Part shown: piece after piece, positions 35,405 to 48,179 of the stretch
Position numbering within the stretch: the first letter of the stretch is position 1
Layout of the letters: each line of letters opens with the position of its first letter
Assembly: GCA_015680685.1 (NCBI GenBank)
Contig: MNCI01034323.1
Location: forward strand, 317,321-381,320
DNA length: 64,000 bases
Origin: Gnetum montanum
Taxonomy: Eukaryota; Streptophyta; Gnetopsida; Gnetales; Gnetaceae
Direction of reading: 5' to 3'
Translations under genes and position numbers: made by a program
Notes under the pieces: model-generated
Seen by the model: the letters and a program-made list of their open reading frames with translations, nothing else
The model's database searches: none
Told to the model about the DNA's origin: nothing

Positions 35405-35980
35405 CAATTCAGAAAATAGTTGGTGTAAGTTGGAAAATGTCATGTTCCCATTCCCTAATGATGCTACTACCTAATGAAGATGGTGTCTTCTTATAACAAG
35501 TGTTATCATTATTATAGCAAGACCTAAAAGGGTAGTTGTAATTGAGACTCGAAAGGGTGAATTGTAATAATGAACATATCTCCCAAGGTGACCTTTGGGG
35601 GTTTGACCTAAGGCATTTATACCTTGGTTTAGAGATCAGGCCAGGCATGGAGTGATGGAGCTAGTATAGGTAAGTCATGAGAACCAAGTGAAGTGAACAT
35701 TCCTTCTGGCTAGGTTATAGGCCTAACCATGGTGGTAGTGCTAGATTGCCTCTAAGGAATAGATTCCAAAGGAAGAAAACCCCAAGGAACACTCTCATAG
35801 CATGATCTAGATACTCTATTCTATATCAATAAAGCATTCTTTTCTTTCTCTTTCTACACTTTATGTATTATTTCTTTTATGCATAATGTTGAATGTTACA
35901 TATATTAATATTTGGTATATTGTCTTCTTACACCTAATGTATAATATAACATATATTTGACATTTTCCATGACATCCGAG
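35405..35980 (+). mobile_element. Gypsy LTR, plus orientation (arm of inverted pair)
   Basis: It contains GGAAAATGTCATGTTCCCATTCC, CTAGGTTATAGGCCTAACCATGG and a TTAAATAT/ACATAT-rich end. The reverse complement of these blocks is found at 39390-39975 over roughly 550 bp. It probably serves as the 5' LTR of the element 36.6-39.25 kb. Edges are approximate. Confidence 0.6.
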
Positions 35981-36601
35981 AACAAGATTTCACAGAAAAG
36001 GATGGAAATAGCTAGGGGGAAGATGAGAAGACCATGGAAACATATGAAAAACCTCAAGTTAAGTTAAGGGAAGGTTTCTAGATTTCTTATCTTCTTATTA
36101 TCCATAAATATTGATGTAATTCATAGTTATAAGGATAATGAAAGAGAAAGAGTTATGAGATGATTGAGTAAGGCATGGGAGAGCACATTGAGTGAATGCA
36201 TAGAGGTTGTAGCTCCAAGGTCAATTATGTAGACTTGTATGTTCTAGTCTTTCTTGTAATTTGACATCTCATTCCTGAGTTATGGAAACATCTCTCTATT
36301 AGTTATGTCTTACATTGAGAATAGCCATTATGTGGTTATAGAGCCTTATGCTCTACAATATCATTTAATTGTGAAAGGTTTTTGATGTTATGGGTTCTAA
36401 GAATCCTATTGTAATCTTCTAATCAATTAATTGAAGATAGCTAGTTTTCTTGTTTTTAGTAAAACGTTTTATTTTTACATAATATCTAGATTTAGTATTT
36501 GAAGGTGATTAATTACTTGAGTGAACCTAATCCAGTGTTATTGGTATTGAATCTTAACTTTATTGTTTCTTGGAATTGGTTAAGGATTTTATCAATTTTA
36601 G

Positions 36602-39245
36602 ATGGCATCCAAGAAGAAATAGGTGCAAGCATTGAATAGAGACATGAAGAGCATGAATTCTACCTTCCAAATGATGGTTTCTCAATTGAATGAAATCAAC
36701 ATAAAGGTAAATAGAGATTTTGGTTCTAGCCATATCTTGACATGCAGAGGTGATGAGCATGTGCATTTAGATAAAGAAGTTTCACAAGTTGGTGTAGATA
36801 AGGTAGATGAAGAGGAAGGGCAATCCAGCTCTGGGAGTATAGGAATTCATCAACCAAAGATTTCAATGAAAGGAAATCATATTTCTCATATAAGAATTCC
36901 AAGGGCTCCAATGGTGATCAATATTTCTTTAGGAAAGCTTGATGAGGACAATGAGGAAAGAGTTGTTAAAGCATTCAAAATTGTTGTAATACTTCCATAC
37001 ATGGAGTTGAAGACTTTCAATGATATAGATCACATGCATGCTTTTGCAAGCTAGATAAAGATACTTGAGAAGAATTTCTAGTTGGAAGAGGTACTGAACA
37101 AATTTAGGATACTTATTGCGAAATCTAGATTAGAAGGTATGGCCTCTGCTTAGTGGGAAAAGGAGTTCCAAAGTTACGAAATACAAAGCAATCAACCCAT
37201 CAAAGATTGGAATATGATGAAATATAAGTTGAAGAGGAAATTTGAATGGTTTCATTAGAGGTAAGAATCTATTATGAAGTTAAAGTTTCTAAAGCAAGGT
37301 GATAGGGATGATAAATAATTCTACATCAAAATTTGGGATATATTCCATCAAGCTAAGGTAAACTAGAAAGAGTATGCACAAGCTTCAATATTTTTAGGAG
37401 GTTTCAAAAGGTCTACTATTAAGATTTATCCTTTTATGAGCCACAAATCCTTGATGAGGCTTATGATTTGGCACTTAAGGTTGAGAAGAAATTATGTGGA
37501 TTTAGAAACAAGAGAAAACAAACTTTGAGATGAAAGAAAAACGAATTGAAATCTAAGAAGGCATCTAAGTCCAAATCTAAAGACAAGGATGGTAGCCATG
37601 ATAAGAAGATTGAAAGAGGTGACAGGAAGGTTAAAGCCAAGAAGGACTAAGACAAGTGAGGCATGGGCCAAGGTGGTAGCTCATGAAAAATTTAGTGTTT
37701 CAAGTATAAAGAATGGGAACATAAGCAATGCAAATGTCCACTTCACAATACATCCAAGGATAAAGATTTGCAAACCATGAATTTGGAGGAGACATCAAGC
37801 CAAGTTCTTTAAAGAGATAATCCTAATGCTCCAAAAATTGAGGATTTTTTATGAATTAAATTCTTGTGCATTCATGGAAAATGTAAATAGAGGAGATTAC
37901 CCTAATAGAATATTGTTATTTTGGATTGGAACAAGATGTTTAATTAGTAGGAAATGGATTCATGTCTTGATTACTAAGGGAACCTAAGAAAATGTTATTT
38001 CTTCTAGGGTAGTTTCTAGATTGAGTTTGGTAACTAATCATCATCCTAGACCCTATAAAATGCATTGGTTATTTAGAGATTTTTCCCAAAAGGTGAGGGA
38101 ACAATGTACTTCGAAATCTAAAATTGAAGGTTTTTATGATGTTGTAAAGTATGATGTACTTCCAATAGATTGTGCTAATGTAATTCTTCATAGACCTTGG
38201 GATTTTGACAATGATGCTTAGTTTGATGAGGCAAGAAATGTGTGGATTGTAGTTAGACTTGATGGAATCCATGAGTTTATTCCTATGATGGCTGAACAAG
38301 TGAGGCAACAAAGTTCACCTAATGCTTCCTTAATCCTTCTAGGAGAGAGGGTATATATTGAGGAACATTTTGAAATTAGTTTTGATTATGTTATTATGAC
38401 AATAGTTGCTATTAACCATGATGATATGTAGGTTGAACTTCCTAAAAGTGTGCTAGGCTTGAAGGAGAAAATTTTCAAGGTATTTAAGGAGAAATTGGAT
38501 GGATTGCCATTGATGAGAAATGTACAAAGTTGGGTTGATTTTATCACTAGTGCTACCATTCCAAATAAGAGAGCTTACCAGATGGCACCAAATTAGGAGG
38601 CCAAATTACAAAGACAAGTAGAAAAATTACTTGCAAATGACTTCATGAGAAAATTTGTTTTACCTTATGCAATTCTAGTGGTGCTAGTGCTAGAGAAAGA
38701 TAGAAATGAATGGAGGATGTGTATTGATTTCGGATAGGTTTGAAGAAGCCTTAAAGAGCCGTTGATGAGTAGGATAGACCAATGGAGGAACTATCATATT
38801 CAAGATGAACTATTATTTAAGAATGGAATGTATGTGTTTCTAATTATGATTTAAAAAAAAGATTTTGTTTGAAGAGCATTGTAGTGGCATGGCATGTAAC
38901 ATGAGCAGGGTTAAAACATTAGAACTTATGGGCAGGTACTATTTTTGGCTTGGTATACAACTAAAGTTTCCAAATTTGTGAAGGCATGTCTAATTTGTTA
39001 GAAGTTCAAGGGAGGTAAAATAGTGGATGAACATTATATGTCTTTGCCAATTCTCAAGGGTTAATGTAAAAGTGTGTCTATAGATTTTGTGAGTAGTATT
39101 CCAAAATCAAAAAATGGAAATGATGTAATTTTTATTATTTTTGATAGTTTCTTCAAGATGGTGCATTTCATTCTGTGTAGACTTGTTAACAAGGCTTGAC
39201 TAAATGGATGTTGTAAGTTTTGGAATGTTAGTCCACCATTAAGTT
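36602..39245 (+). pseudogene. Decayed Ty3/gypsy gag-pol with internal deletion
   Basis: Gag begins at ATG 36602, with an open stretch 36623-37054 and WEKEFQ...IKDWNMMKYKLKRKF-type gag core. Protease remains include CANVILHRPWDFDNDA (about 38.17 kb). RT N-terminal sequence YQMAPN..EAKLQRQVEKLL...WRMCIDF is at 38.58-38.74 kb. Directly after it comes the post-RNase-H/integrase part: CLICQKFKGGK zinc-finger residues and DFVSSIPKSKNGNDVIFIIFDSFFKMVHFI (38.98-39.17 kb). The RT catalytic box and RNase H are deleted, about 1 kb or more. The PWDFD and integrase motifs suggest a chromovirus-type element, distinct from the Tat-like family of this window. Confidence 0.7.
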
Positions 39246-39389
39246 GAATATTCAATATGCATAAATCATATGTAAAAGGAGAAGTATTATCAACCTACAT
39301 ATTGTTATGTCAAAAGTAACTTATATCCCATATGTTTTTTATATACACCACTTGATGGAAAGACAACCTTGATGGACTACAAGTGATAG

Positions 39390-39975
39390 ATTTGGTGACA
39401 CCCTATTCCCAGATGTTATGGAAAATTCTAAATATATGTTACATTTGTTAGTATACATAAAGAAAATATGCGGAAAATGTTAAATATATGTTACATTCGA
39501 TATTATGTATATAGAAAATAATATAGAAAATGCAGAAGAAAAAAGAAAAGAATACTTTATTAATGTGGAATAATTTATTTTGGTTATGATTTGAGCCTTC
39601 CTTATGGTTATCTTTCTTTAACATCTATTCCTTAGAGGCTATCTAGTACTTCCACCATGATTAGACCTACAACTTGCTAGAAGGGATGGCCAGTCCTCTT
39701 CCTATCCTGCTTCACCTCCTACTTATTACTCACATTTACTTGCTCTACAACTCCATGTTGATACAATCTCTAATGCCTGGGTATGAATATCTTAGGCCAA
39801 ACCTATAAAGACCACCTCGAGAAACATAGTTGTTATTACAATGCAATCTTTTAGGTCTTATTACAATAATTACGATAGTTGTTATGAAGAGACACCATCT
39901 TCATCATGTAATAGAATCATTCAGGAATGGGAACATGGCAATCTATCCCGCTTAGGTTTTATTTTTCCTCAAATG
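39390..39975 (-). mobile_element. Gypsy LTR, minus orientation (arm of inverted pair)
   Basis: CTATTCCTTAGAGGCTATCTAG and ACCATGATTAGACC are the reverse complement of sequence at 35.70-35.77 kb, and AGGAATGGGAACATG of 35.44 kb. It either belongs to a second element of the same family or marks a local inversion. Confidence 0.6.
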
Positions 39976-39979
39976 TGTC

Positions 39980-40660
39980 CGCGTACATGATCTATTTCTA
40001 TCTCCAGTGTTTCCTTTCATACTCTAATGCTCTAGACTTTGATTTCTCCTGTTGACTTGAGGTTGAATATCCTAATGCTCTCATGCATATTCTACAAACA
40101 AAATATAAGAGAGAAGAGTACATGGAAAATAAGTATTATTTTATCAGTACTTACCTTATTCTCTAAGATATTGACAAGAGGTGAATTAAAGGTCTACCAA
40201 CCACCAAGCACCAGTCCTAACTAGGATCACACAAGTACACTGATATCTGGTTAACTAAGTGAAGGTAGGGTAAATCCTTTATTTCCAACTTGCATTATCC
40301 TAGATATTATAGTTATCAAATTAAAAAAAATAACTTAATCAATAAATAAAATTACAAAGGTTATATATAGGATGAGATATTCCCTGATCTTGATCAACCT
40401 TAAGGATTAATGGAAGTAGTTGTAGTTCTACCATAAGGGGTATATGATTAGATGATATTATTTGGGATGGTAGGGATTGTTCTTACTTCTCAAGTTCTTC
40501 ATTATAAATTAACTCTACCAACTTCTTAACTTAGAAGAATTAGGCATCATATCCAATATAGTTTAGGGTCTTAATGAAGAATGATGTTGACTCATCTTCA
40601 TTAGTTATGGAAGAGTAGTTGCTAAATCATGCTTCTTGATGAATACTCTCCATAAACCTT
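39980..40660. other. No gene seen
   Basis: AT-rich sequence with scattered short frames and no repeat or domain recognised. Confidence 0.35.
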
Positions 40661-40665
40661 ATTTG

Positions 40666-41193
40666 TTATTGAATTTTAGGGTTTGACTTATCTATTGAAG
40701 ACTCAAAGTAAGAGAAATAAAAAATAGTCAATGAAATTGCATGTTGAAGTGATGAAAATATCTTCTTCAAATTGTATTCCTCTTCCAAGGCTTCTTTTAC
40801 ACATCCATATTTTAGGAATTGATAAATACTACTTCTAGCTTTTTGTGTTAAAGTCTTCAAAAAGGATAAATGACAATGTATTTTTGACCATTGGATTTTA
40901 AATATTAATGCTAATGCTATGTGTCTTCTTTGAAACCTTAAGTATTCTTTTTTCCCCATGATTTGAAGTTCTAGAATTTCAAAGATCATAGCTTCTAATT
41001 TCCATTCAAATATTTGTACTAATTCAAACTTAGTTTCTTTGTAAAAGACTGGACAACCATCCATGTTGTGATTTTTGCAATAGGATAGACTATATAGCTT
41101 GAAGGAAAAACTTTCAGAAGAATATTTTTGCTTGTGAATACCTAGTATCCCATCTTTTTCAAGTTTAGCTAAAAATTGTAAAAGAATTTCCAT
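40666..41193 (-). CDS. Hypothetical 175-aa ORF
   Basis: An intact ATG-to-stop frame on the minus strand, one of the longest uninterrupted frames outside recognised elements. The protein is rich in Lys, Leu, Ile and Phe with possible amphipathic helices and a CPVF segment. I recognise no domain, no signal peptide and no CpG-rich upstream promoter. In AT-rich decayed DNA a 175-codon frame could be chance or the remnant of a retroelement. Confidence 0.25.
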   Translation of the reverse strand: MEILLQFLAKLEKDGILGIHKQKYSSESFSFKLYSLSYCKNHNMDGCPVFYKETKFELVQIFEWKLEAMIFEILELQIMGKKEYLRFQRRHIALALIFKIQWSKIHCHLSFLKTLTQKARSSIYQFLKYGCVKEALEEEYNLKKIFSSLQHAISLTIFYFSYFESSIDKSNPKIQ

Positions 41194-41689
41194 GACAAGA
41201 CTTCTTGTAGGAACAAGACATTATCATCCAAATCTTGTAACTCTACTAAGATGCATGGATATCAATACTCATGCCAATCTAAGGCCCATAGTCGACATAG
41301 TGAATGTTTTTTTTTCACTGGCTAGAGATCTTGCAAGCACATTATATGTTGTAACTTTAATTCTTTTCTGGGTTATTTCACCTTTTGGGTATCATACACC
41401 TTGTTGAAATAAGATTATGATTCTCCATGATAATTTGCTAAATGATTTGGTTGTAAGCAAAATTGGTATACATCTTCTTGATCATTATAATTCATCAACT
41501 GATGCTTCAACTGATTCTAGATCAATAATAACTAGCTGTATTACCTAGACTATTAATGACCTTTCTACCCCTCATAAGACATTGACTTTGGTAGTTTAAC
41601 TAATGATACACTAGTGGTTAGTTATCTACGACTAACTATTAGCATGGTCTAAGCATCTAATCCTAAGGCCCAAGGTAGTCCAAGAGGTT

Positions 41690-42945
41690 AGATCTATTTA
41701 GTCTTCTTTACAACTGAATAAAGATAATAAGAAATCTCCAACCAAGCAATGGAAAAATCCTACATAGAAGCCTAAAAACAAGAATGATAAGCAAGGTAAG
41801 TCATGGAAGCAAGTAGGTCCACTGAATCCCACTTCCATCTTGTCCATACCCATGACCTCTACAACCCAGGCTACTTTAACTAGTACACCACAGGAGGGAT
41901 CTAAGTCCCAAGAGAAAGGAAACGATTCTAGGCCACAACAACCTAAACATGAAGTTTGCATTTTTGGATACATGGAGGAAGTATGGAACAACAAGAATGA
42001 AAAACTCACAACCAACAATAGAGACTTCCTCAATGCAATGGAATAGGTCAACTAGTCATTGAAATAGAAAAATACAATCTTGAGCCTATATGAACTTATC
42101 ATGACTTTTGCTAGTCATCGTGAAGCACTAGTTAAGATGTTGATCTCCATCCCTATTAGCAAGGAAATCTCTTCTAATGAAGAATACATCCATGCAGTGA
42201 TCGTACCTTCTTCATGTAGGGAGGCAAGATCAACCTTACTAGTGTTTCATGATAGGAAAATGAAGAAAAACCCACAAAATATCAAAGTAACAAAGGCATC
42301 CCTCTTCATAAGTATACGAGTAGGATAGTATAAAGTATATAGGATGCATGTTGATGATGGGATGGAAAAAAATGTTATACCTTACACCATCATTGAGCAT
42401 TTTTACCTATAAAAAAATGCAACATAGCACAACTTTAACCATTAAATCCTTTAATGGATCACGGGTTGCTGTTAAAGGCTCCATATCCTTAGATTTTATG
42501 GAAGGGAGAAAATTCCCCACAATGACAAACTTCTTGGTGGTATAGGAAACACCAAGATTCAACCTTATCCTACGAAGACCATGGCTAACTCAATTACGAG
42601 ATGTGTCTTCACCTATCCACCAAGAAATTCACTTGCCTTATGAGGAAGATGAAATAATCATTCACAGTGATAGTGCAACCCTCATAGCAATTAAAAATGT
42701 TGTTGTAGAATAGGGGTCCAAAGTGGAGTTTCAGGAAGAAAATATTGTTGTTGACAACAAAATCAAAGAGCCCGAGGTAGCAAAAGAGGCCAAGAAAAAC
42801 AATGATGAATTTGTTGATGCACCATGGGAAGAGCTCCCCTTTAACATCATTAGTGAAGGTGATGGGGAACACAAGCTTGTGCAACATAGGTTGTATGCAT
42901 TTCCTAATCTCTTAAAGATTAGGAAACATATACACAAGTGATGTG
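41690..42945 (+). pseudogene. Old gypsy gag C-terminus and protease, copy D
   Basis: 41.84-42.05 kb encodes the linker before the protease. 42080-42328 holds LYELIMTFASHREALVKMLISIPISK, the family's protease-leader motif. 42.35-42.6 kb has MDHVDDGMEKNVIPYTIIE-like active-site remains (DDG still visible) and KSFNGSRVAVKGSISLDF, then FNLIL.RPWLTQL and HQEIHLPYEEDEIII. 42723-42941 is the acidic tail ending in a stop. Plus orientation, CpG-poor, with several stops. Confidence 0.7.
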
Positions 42946-43189
42946 TACCCCTAGTCCCCCTACTCCATGCACTTATGTCCATGTAACCATATGTACTGGT
43001 AGCCTTTTAGCCTAGTTTACAATTTACCTTTTCTTCATGTTAAGTTTAGATTTGCATATAACTTGAAGTTTACTTTGGTTTTGCATTTTTACTTTTAAAG
43101 CCTTTTTCTTTATTTTTCTTATAAAAAATTTACACCTTATAAAAATTTTAAAACTTGAAAAAAAATCCATAAATATTTATACATTTTCC

Positions 43190-43520
43190 TTTATCATATG
43201 ACCTACTAAGGTCTTAAATTGGCAAATCCCATTGCCCACCATGGCCTTAAACTATAAAACAACACCATAGCCTGGGGTTTACTCTTGTTTACCATTTACT
43301 TTTGAAGCCTCTTCCTTTTTAAATCCTTTGACCATGAAAAACCATAAATATTCTGAAACCAAAAATTTGATGAAAATCCTAAAACATAAAATAGATCAAA
43401 ATTCCTCTTTTTCTGGTTGGGGTCCATCATGGCCTAAAATTGGCAAGAATGTATGGCCTAGTAAGGCCTTAGACTAGCAAAAATGTGATGGTCCACCATG
43501 ACCTAAAACTAGCAAAGAAA
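43190..43520 (-). repeat. Hairpin repeat array, old gypsy copy D
   Basis: At least five degenerate units (CTACTAAGGTCTTAAATTGG, CACCATGGCCTTAAACTA, CATCATGGCCTAAAATTGG, CTAGTAAGGCCTTAGACTAG, CACCATGACCTAAAACTAG) lie between the protease tail and the antisense gene's 3' end. The minus strand gives the AGTTTAAGGCC orientation. Confidence 0.65.
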
Positions 43521-43882
43521 CTTTTAACTTGTTTTCATTTTAGTCTATAGCCCCATTGCTTAGACATTTCAACCTTTTATTGTATTCTAACTAGATTAGG
43601 CAGCTTAGCTTTAAACTACAGTTATAACATAAAACCGTAAAAACTGTAATATGAATAAAACTGTAATGCTAGAACGATATAACCAAAATTGAAAAATTAA
43701 ACTTAAAATTAAAATGTCTACAACATAATAGTCATGGCCACATGGTGTGGCAAAATTTTAAACAATAAAATAATAAATAATGGAATCATCCACAACTAAA
43801 TATTTAGGTAATATTAGCCACAACAACATCAACATCAAACATGATCAACAACAAAATGATTGAAAATAGACAACTAATGGTG

Positions 43883-44330
43883 CTAGGAGACATATGGAGG
43901 AGGAGGCAAAGGGTCATTCCCACCCTCACTACTAGGGCCACCAATATCACATGGTGCCTATAACATAACAACATAAAGCCAATTAGTAATCAATGCACAA
44001 AAAAACCAAGTTATTAACTTAAGAAAAACTATAATAAGCATACCTAAGAGGGTTCTAAAGTAGCATACTCTATGGGCAAAGTTTGAAGACCAACCTCTAG
44101 ATGGTGGAGGAGTTGGTCTTCAGTCATGTTAGCCCAGTCTACATCCCCAAGATTAATACTAGTGAGGATGTTGCTCTCATTGACGTCACTCCATGTAAGG
44201 GGCTTATATAAAAAGGTGGCAGTGGTTACCTCCCCTAAGGCATCTAAAAAATGGGGGAGTTAGCCACAACCACAATGTATCCAAATAACTTGTAAGCCTC
44301 CTCCACATTAATCCCCTTCATAAAAAACTC
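43883..44330 (-). pseudogene. Antisense gene, copy D, last two exons
   Basis: The minus-strand penultimate exon carries LEFFMKGINVEEAYKLFG and then DVDWANMTEDQLLHHLEVGLQTLP. It ends at 44044 with donor GTATGC. The intron is 86 nt with acceptor TTATAG; the last exon 43957-43883 is in phase 0 and ends at TAG. The blocks align with copies A (1-461) and E (57.4-58.0 kb). Reading frame decay (C-to-T-type stops) is present, but the splice signals are intact. Confidence 0.65.
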
Positions 44331-44439
44331 CAATCGGCATCATTTCATAGATTCATCTTGCAACCACTTGAGGTAGGTGATGAGTGGCGAGGTACCCCTA
44401 CACTCAACCATATGAATACAAGTGTCTCACATGCGATCT

Positions 44440-46855
44440 AGTCAAAATCCAAGGACTAAGTGCTTACGTGCCTTATGGAACACCTAAGGTTAATCAATCA
44501 CTATCTTCCCAAACTTACTTGTATTGTCACGGTTGTATGGTTAAGTAAGCTTGAGGTATATGATTTTTATATCTTTTATCTTTTTAACGCCTATGCTAAT
44601 GAGGAAGGGTGAAGAGACTAAGTAACTAACTTTTATTAACTACTTATTAACTAAGTTCTAATTGTCCTAGCACCAGTATCCATTCCCACTTTCCACACAC
44701 ACCTTGAACCAGTGCAACACTGCTGGGATTACCAAAAACTATTCGTTACTAGGTTACCAAGCGTTACACACGTGCTCGAAGTGCTCCTACTGAATGCACT
44801 TAACTAGGAGAGTTGAGGATTGAGAGAGATTTAATTATCTATGAAAGAAATTAAAAATTTAACAATAATTAAATCCTAATTAGCTTAGTCCATGTGCTAT
44901 AAGGTTTATCAGAAAGTTCATCTTTATTTTTGTACACAAATATGTGTTCAGGTACAATTTGCTCGAATAAAGATCCATTCACTTTAGGACTCCTATTGTG
45001 GGTACATGGAAATTATTCTAAGTCTAGAATGGTAAAACTGCTATAGTTTAGCTAAGGGTCTAGATCTAGATGATATTACAAGAGAAAGCTGCCTCTTATT
45101 TATAGAACTGGTGACGAGCTGCGATATCGTGTACGCAATATCGCAGGGGCCGACGCGATATCGCAACCGTTGTGATATTGCGGCTCATCATACCCCCATG
45201 ACTGAATGAAAACTTGTCCTTGAGTTCCTTACAAAATATTGGGAAGGTATGGAATTATTGACTTGAATGATACTAATGGTGAATGGGGTGACATGTGAAT
45301 GGATCATCATTATAATACATGACAAAATTAGTGTTCATGACAAGAAGAGTGAACACTATGTACATTTGACATTCAACCTTATTTAGCAGCTGAGAGAGAA
45401 GAGAGAAGAGAGAGAGAAAGAAGAAGTCTGTTGCTACTGACACCAAGATTGCACCTTTCGTTGTTTGTCTGTAAGCGTGCCATCAATCTTATTCCTTGCA
45501 TAATTGCTTCAGCACCAGTCCATTCCAAGTGTTCCCTCCAAATCCAATCCATTGTTGTATGATTGCCATTTGCACACACAACACAGTCTTATATTAGCAA
45601 GGGTAAATGAATCCCAATGCAATTGATACCTTTCCTCAGTGTAAGGTCCATTGGCTGAGGTGTGACATGGCTAATGCGGATTTGGAGATATAATATTGGT
45701 AACTACTCGAGGTGTAGGGGTTAAGAGAAAATTGAAAAAATTAGACTAGGATCCCCATGAATGAGAATGAACCTTCGGTAGCGAGAGAATGGAAAAAATT
45801 AAGGAATAAGAAAGACGGAGAAAAAGAAACAATGGCAACGCCGATACAAATGGGTGTCAAAGATGGAGATGAACAAAATAAAAGGTGATTACAGAAATGT
45901 TTAAGGGAAATAAATTAACTGATGCACCAAATAGGAATGCCAATGGGTCCTCCCCAAAGCAGTCTCATGCTATTAATGCCCTGACAATCCCACATTCAAA
46001 GAGTTCGTAGGCTCTAGAAATGTTAGTTGTAAGTAAGAGTTAAATTCTTAACTGTAAAAGTTTACCAAAAAGAAAACAATGCATCAACCAAAATATGGAC
46101 TATTGATACAACCAGCAATGAGGTGAAAAATGGAGAAAGAAGGATGGAAGTGAGAGAATGAAATGGAGTCTTAAGAACAAGGTGGTGTATAGCCCCTTGT
46201 GTGTTAATGGTTAATGTAACTTAGTAGATCTCATTCCAAATCCAGCCTCAAACAAACCACATCCAGTGACTTCGCATTAATACATTCGACCAATCCATCC
46301 ACTTGAAGTAACAAGAATGCTTCCACCAAAGAGTCACCGCCATTTTGACGAAATGAAAAAGGATAAAGTAGGAAGCGAGAAGGGCCTTAGTTAGAGGGAA
46401 CATGTTTATTTAGTTCCATAACCAATGCTTGTAGCTCAAATGATTATTTCATCTAAGGGGTGTGCTTTGAATTCTCACTATTTTTTTTTGTGTTTTGCGT
46501 GAGAACCACACCATGCAAAGACTTATTATTTTTATTAGCTCAGCTTCTCGATAATGGAGTGATGTCAGAATGTTCCAGGCTTTATACCTCTCTTGTGATA
46601 TTAAGTTAACTCCGGAACTTGAGTCTAGAAGAGCTTTACGGGGTTCATTCCCAGCAACTTGGAGATAGATTAGGGGGCTTCCAAGATCAGAGAATTTCCT
46701 GGGAAGGTGGCTTACCTTGATCTAGTCAATAATAGTATGTGTCAACATAATCATGTCTGTTGAGCTCTGTTTTTGGTTTGAAGGGAGCTCTGAAGCCTTA
46801 TTTGATGGAGGAGGATTTAGAGGCTCAACCGCTTGTGGTTGTGAGAGCTTGTTTG
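44440..46855. other. Flank with LTR-like minus-strand TATA, no gene
   Basis: The minus strand reads CTATAAATAAGAGG at 45095-45108, and to its right is a cluster of GCGATATCGC-type palindromes (45120-45185). This resembles an LTR U3, but no partner LTR was found. 45390-45425 is GA-rich simple sequence. 45.6-46.85 kb shows no gene. Confidence 0.35.
45118..45190. repeat. Cluster of GCGATATCGC-type palindromes
   Basis: Four near-copies (TGCGATATCG, GCAATATCGC, GCGATATCGC, GTGATATTGCG) lie within about 70 bp and are bounded by GAGCTGCG and CGGCTC. They are CpG-rich in CpG-poor surroundings. Confidence 0.55.
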
Positions 46856-47408
46856 TGTACCGCCCGAAATCGTTGGCCTCCAGCTGGAAAGAAACAGAGA
46901 CCGTGGGATCGCAGGACACGCATAGAAGACCCAACCTTTGCCTGAGGGTGAGCTAGAATGAATGAAGGTAGAGCACCTTGGGTGGTCCGCACGCGGATCA
47001 GACAATGATTTTCCCAAACGTACACCGAAGTGCTATACGCTGGGTTATACATAAACGGTGTAGCGAGCGTAAACAATGTAACCAATGCAGATAGAGCGTA
47101 AACATAAACAGGCGTAAACAGAGTACGTATAAGAATTAATGCAAACTGTAAATGATTATGGAAAGAAAATGTAAAAATGGCATTACAGAATGAGAATACA
47201 ATGCACCGGTCTAACGCAGTTGTAAATGGAACACAAGGCGGACAAAAGCCCCAGTGGTTGCAGGGAGGACTACGGCTGGTTCACTGTAAGCACGACATAG
47301 AGGTTGTATCCTCAGCGTACAGAGTTGCCCAGCATAAAAGGTTTTGTGCTCTAGTTCTCAGCGTCTGGGAATTTACCAAAACGTTTTCGATTTTGTCAAA
47401 AATTGGGC

Positions 47409-47420
47409 TTTTATACAGGG
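47409..47420 (-). promoter_or_regulatory. TATA box in 3' LTR, element E
   Basis: The minus strand reads CCTGTATAAAAG; the identical site is in the 5' LTR at 63425-63436. Confidence 0.6.
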
Positions 47421-47504
47421 TTTTGATGGAGGACTCGGGTTGAGAGACACGTGGCGCGTTGACCTGGTGCAAGGGCGTAAAATTTACAAGCGTACAATAT
47501 GTTA

Positions 47505-47930
47505 CATTTGTCGGGCATATACGCTGGGTGTATATGCTATCTGCAGCGAGCGTAGATTGTGGACGTATACGCTGGTGGATGCTGGGCGTATACGTAGGGG
47601 CGTATACGCTGATGTGCTGGGTGTATACGTTGGTGGTTGCTGCCTTGTGCCAAATCTCACTCTGTAGTGCTATTTTCATGTCATCTTTGGAGGGTTCATG
47701 CCAGACATCTGCATCTGTCATACCTGCTGAGCATACATGTGAGGCGTGTACGCTGGTCGTCTACGCTATATGTCTATGCCGGGCGTATACGCTGGGCGTA
47801 TACGCTGTGACTTTGAGTGTACACGCTGGGCGTATACGCTGAGAATTTGAGCGTATATGCTGGGAATGTACAATTGGGTGTATACACTAGGCGTATACGC
47901 TGGAACTACATACTTAGTGAAAATTGAGCA
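47505..47930. repeat. GCGTATACGC palindrome array in LTR U3
   Basis: Repeated GGCGTATACGCT, GTGTATACGCTGG and related 10-12 bp near-palindromes, more than ten in 430 bp, lie upstream (in element sense) of the TATA box. The same array is in the other LTR at 63.53-63.90 kb. Confidence 0.7.
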
Positions 47931-48179
47931 TCTGATCTCCGAAGTTACCATGTTTTACAGCAAATGCAGCTGTGGTCATCTAGGGGTTCCAGGGACCTGC
48001 TTGGTGTTGGACAAGTACTAAGCTCCAAATTTTGTGGTATTTCATTGGCCCCTCTTTATTGATGTTTGGAGGAATTGACTCGAGAAGTGTCGACAAAGAA
48101 GTACAAAACACCACAAGCAGCTTAATAGAGACTTTGTCCGTTGCCACTTGACTAGACGTCATCGTACCATGTTCAGTAG

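Noticed and set aside
47177-47842. Plus and minus frames of 88-146 codons inside the LTR
   Set aside because: They arise from CpG-rich palindromic U3 repeats and differ between the two LTR copies.
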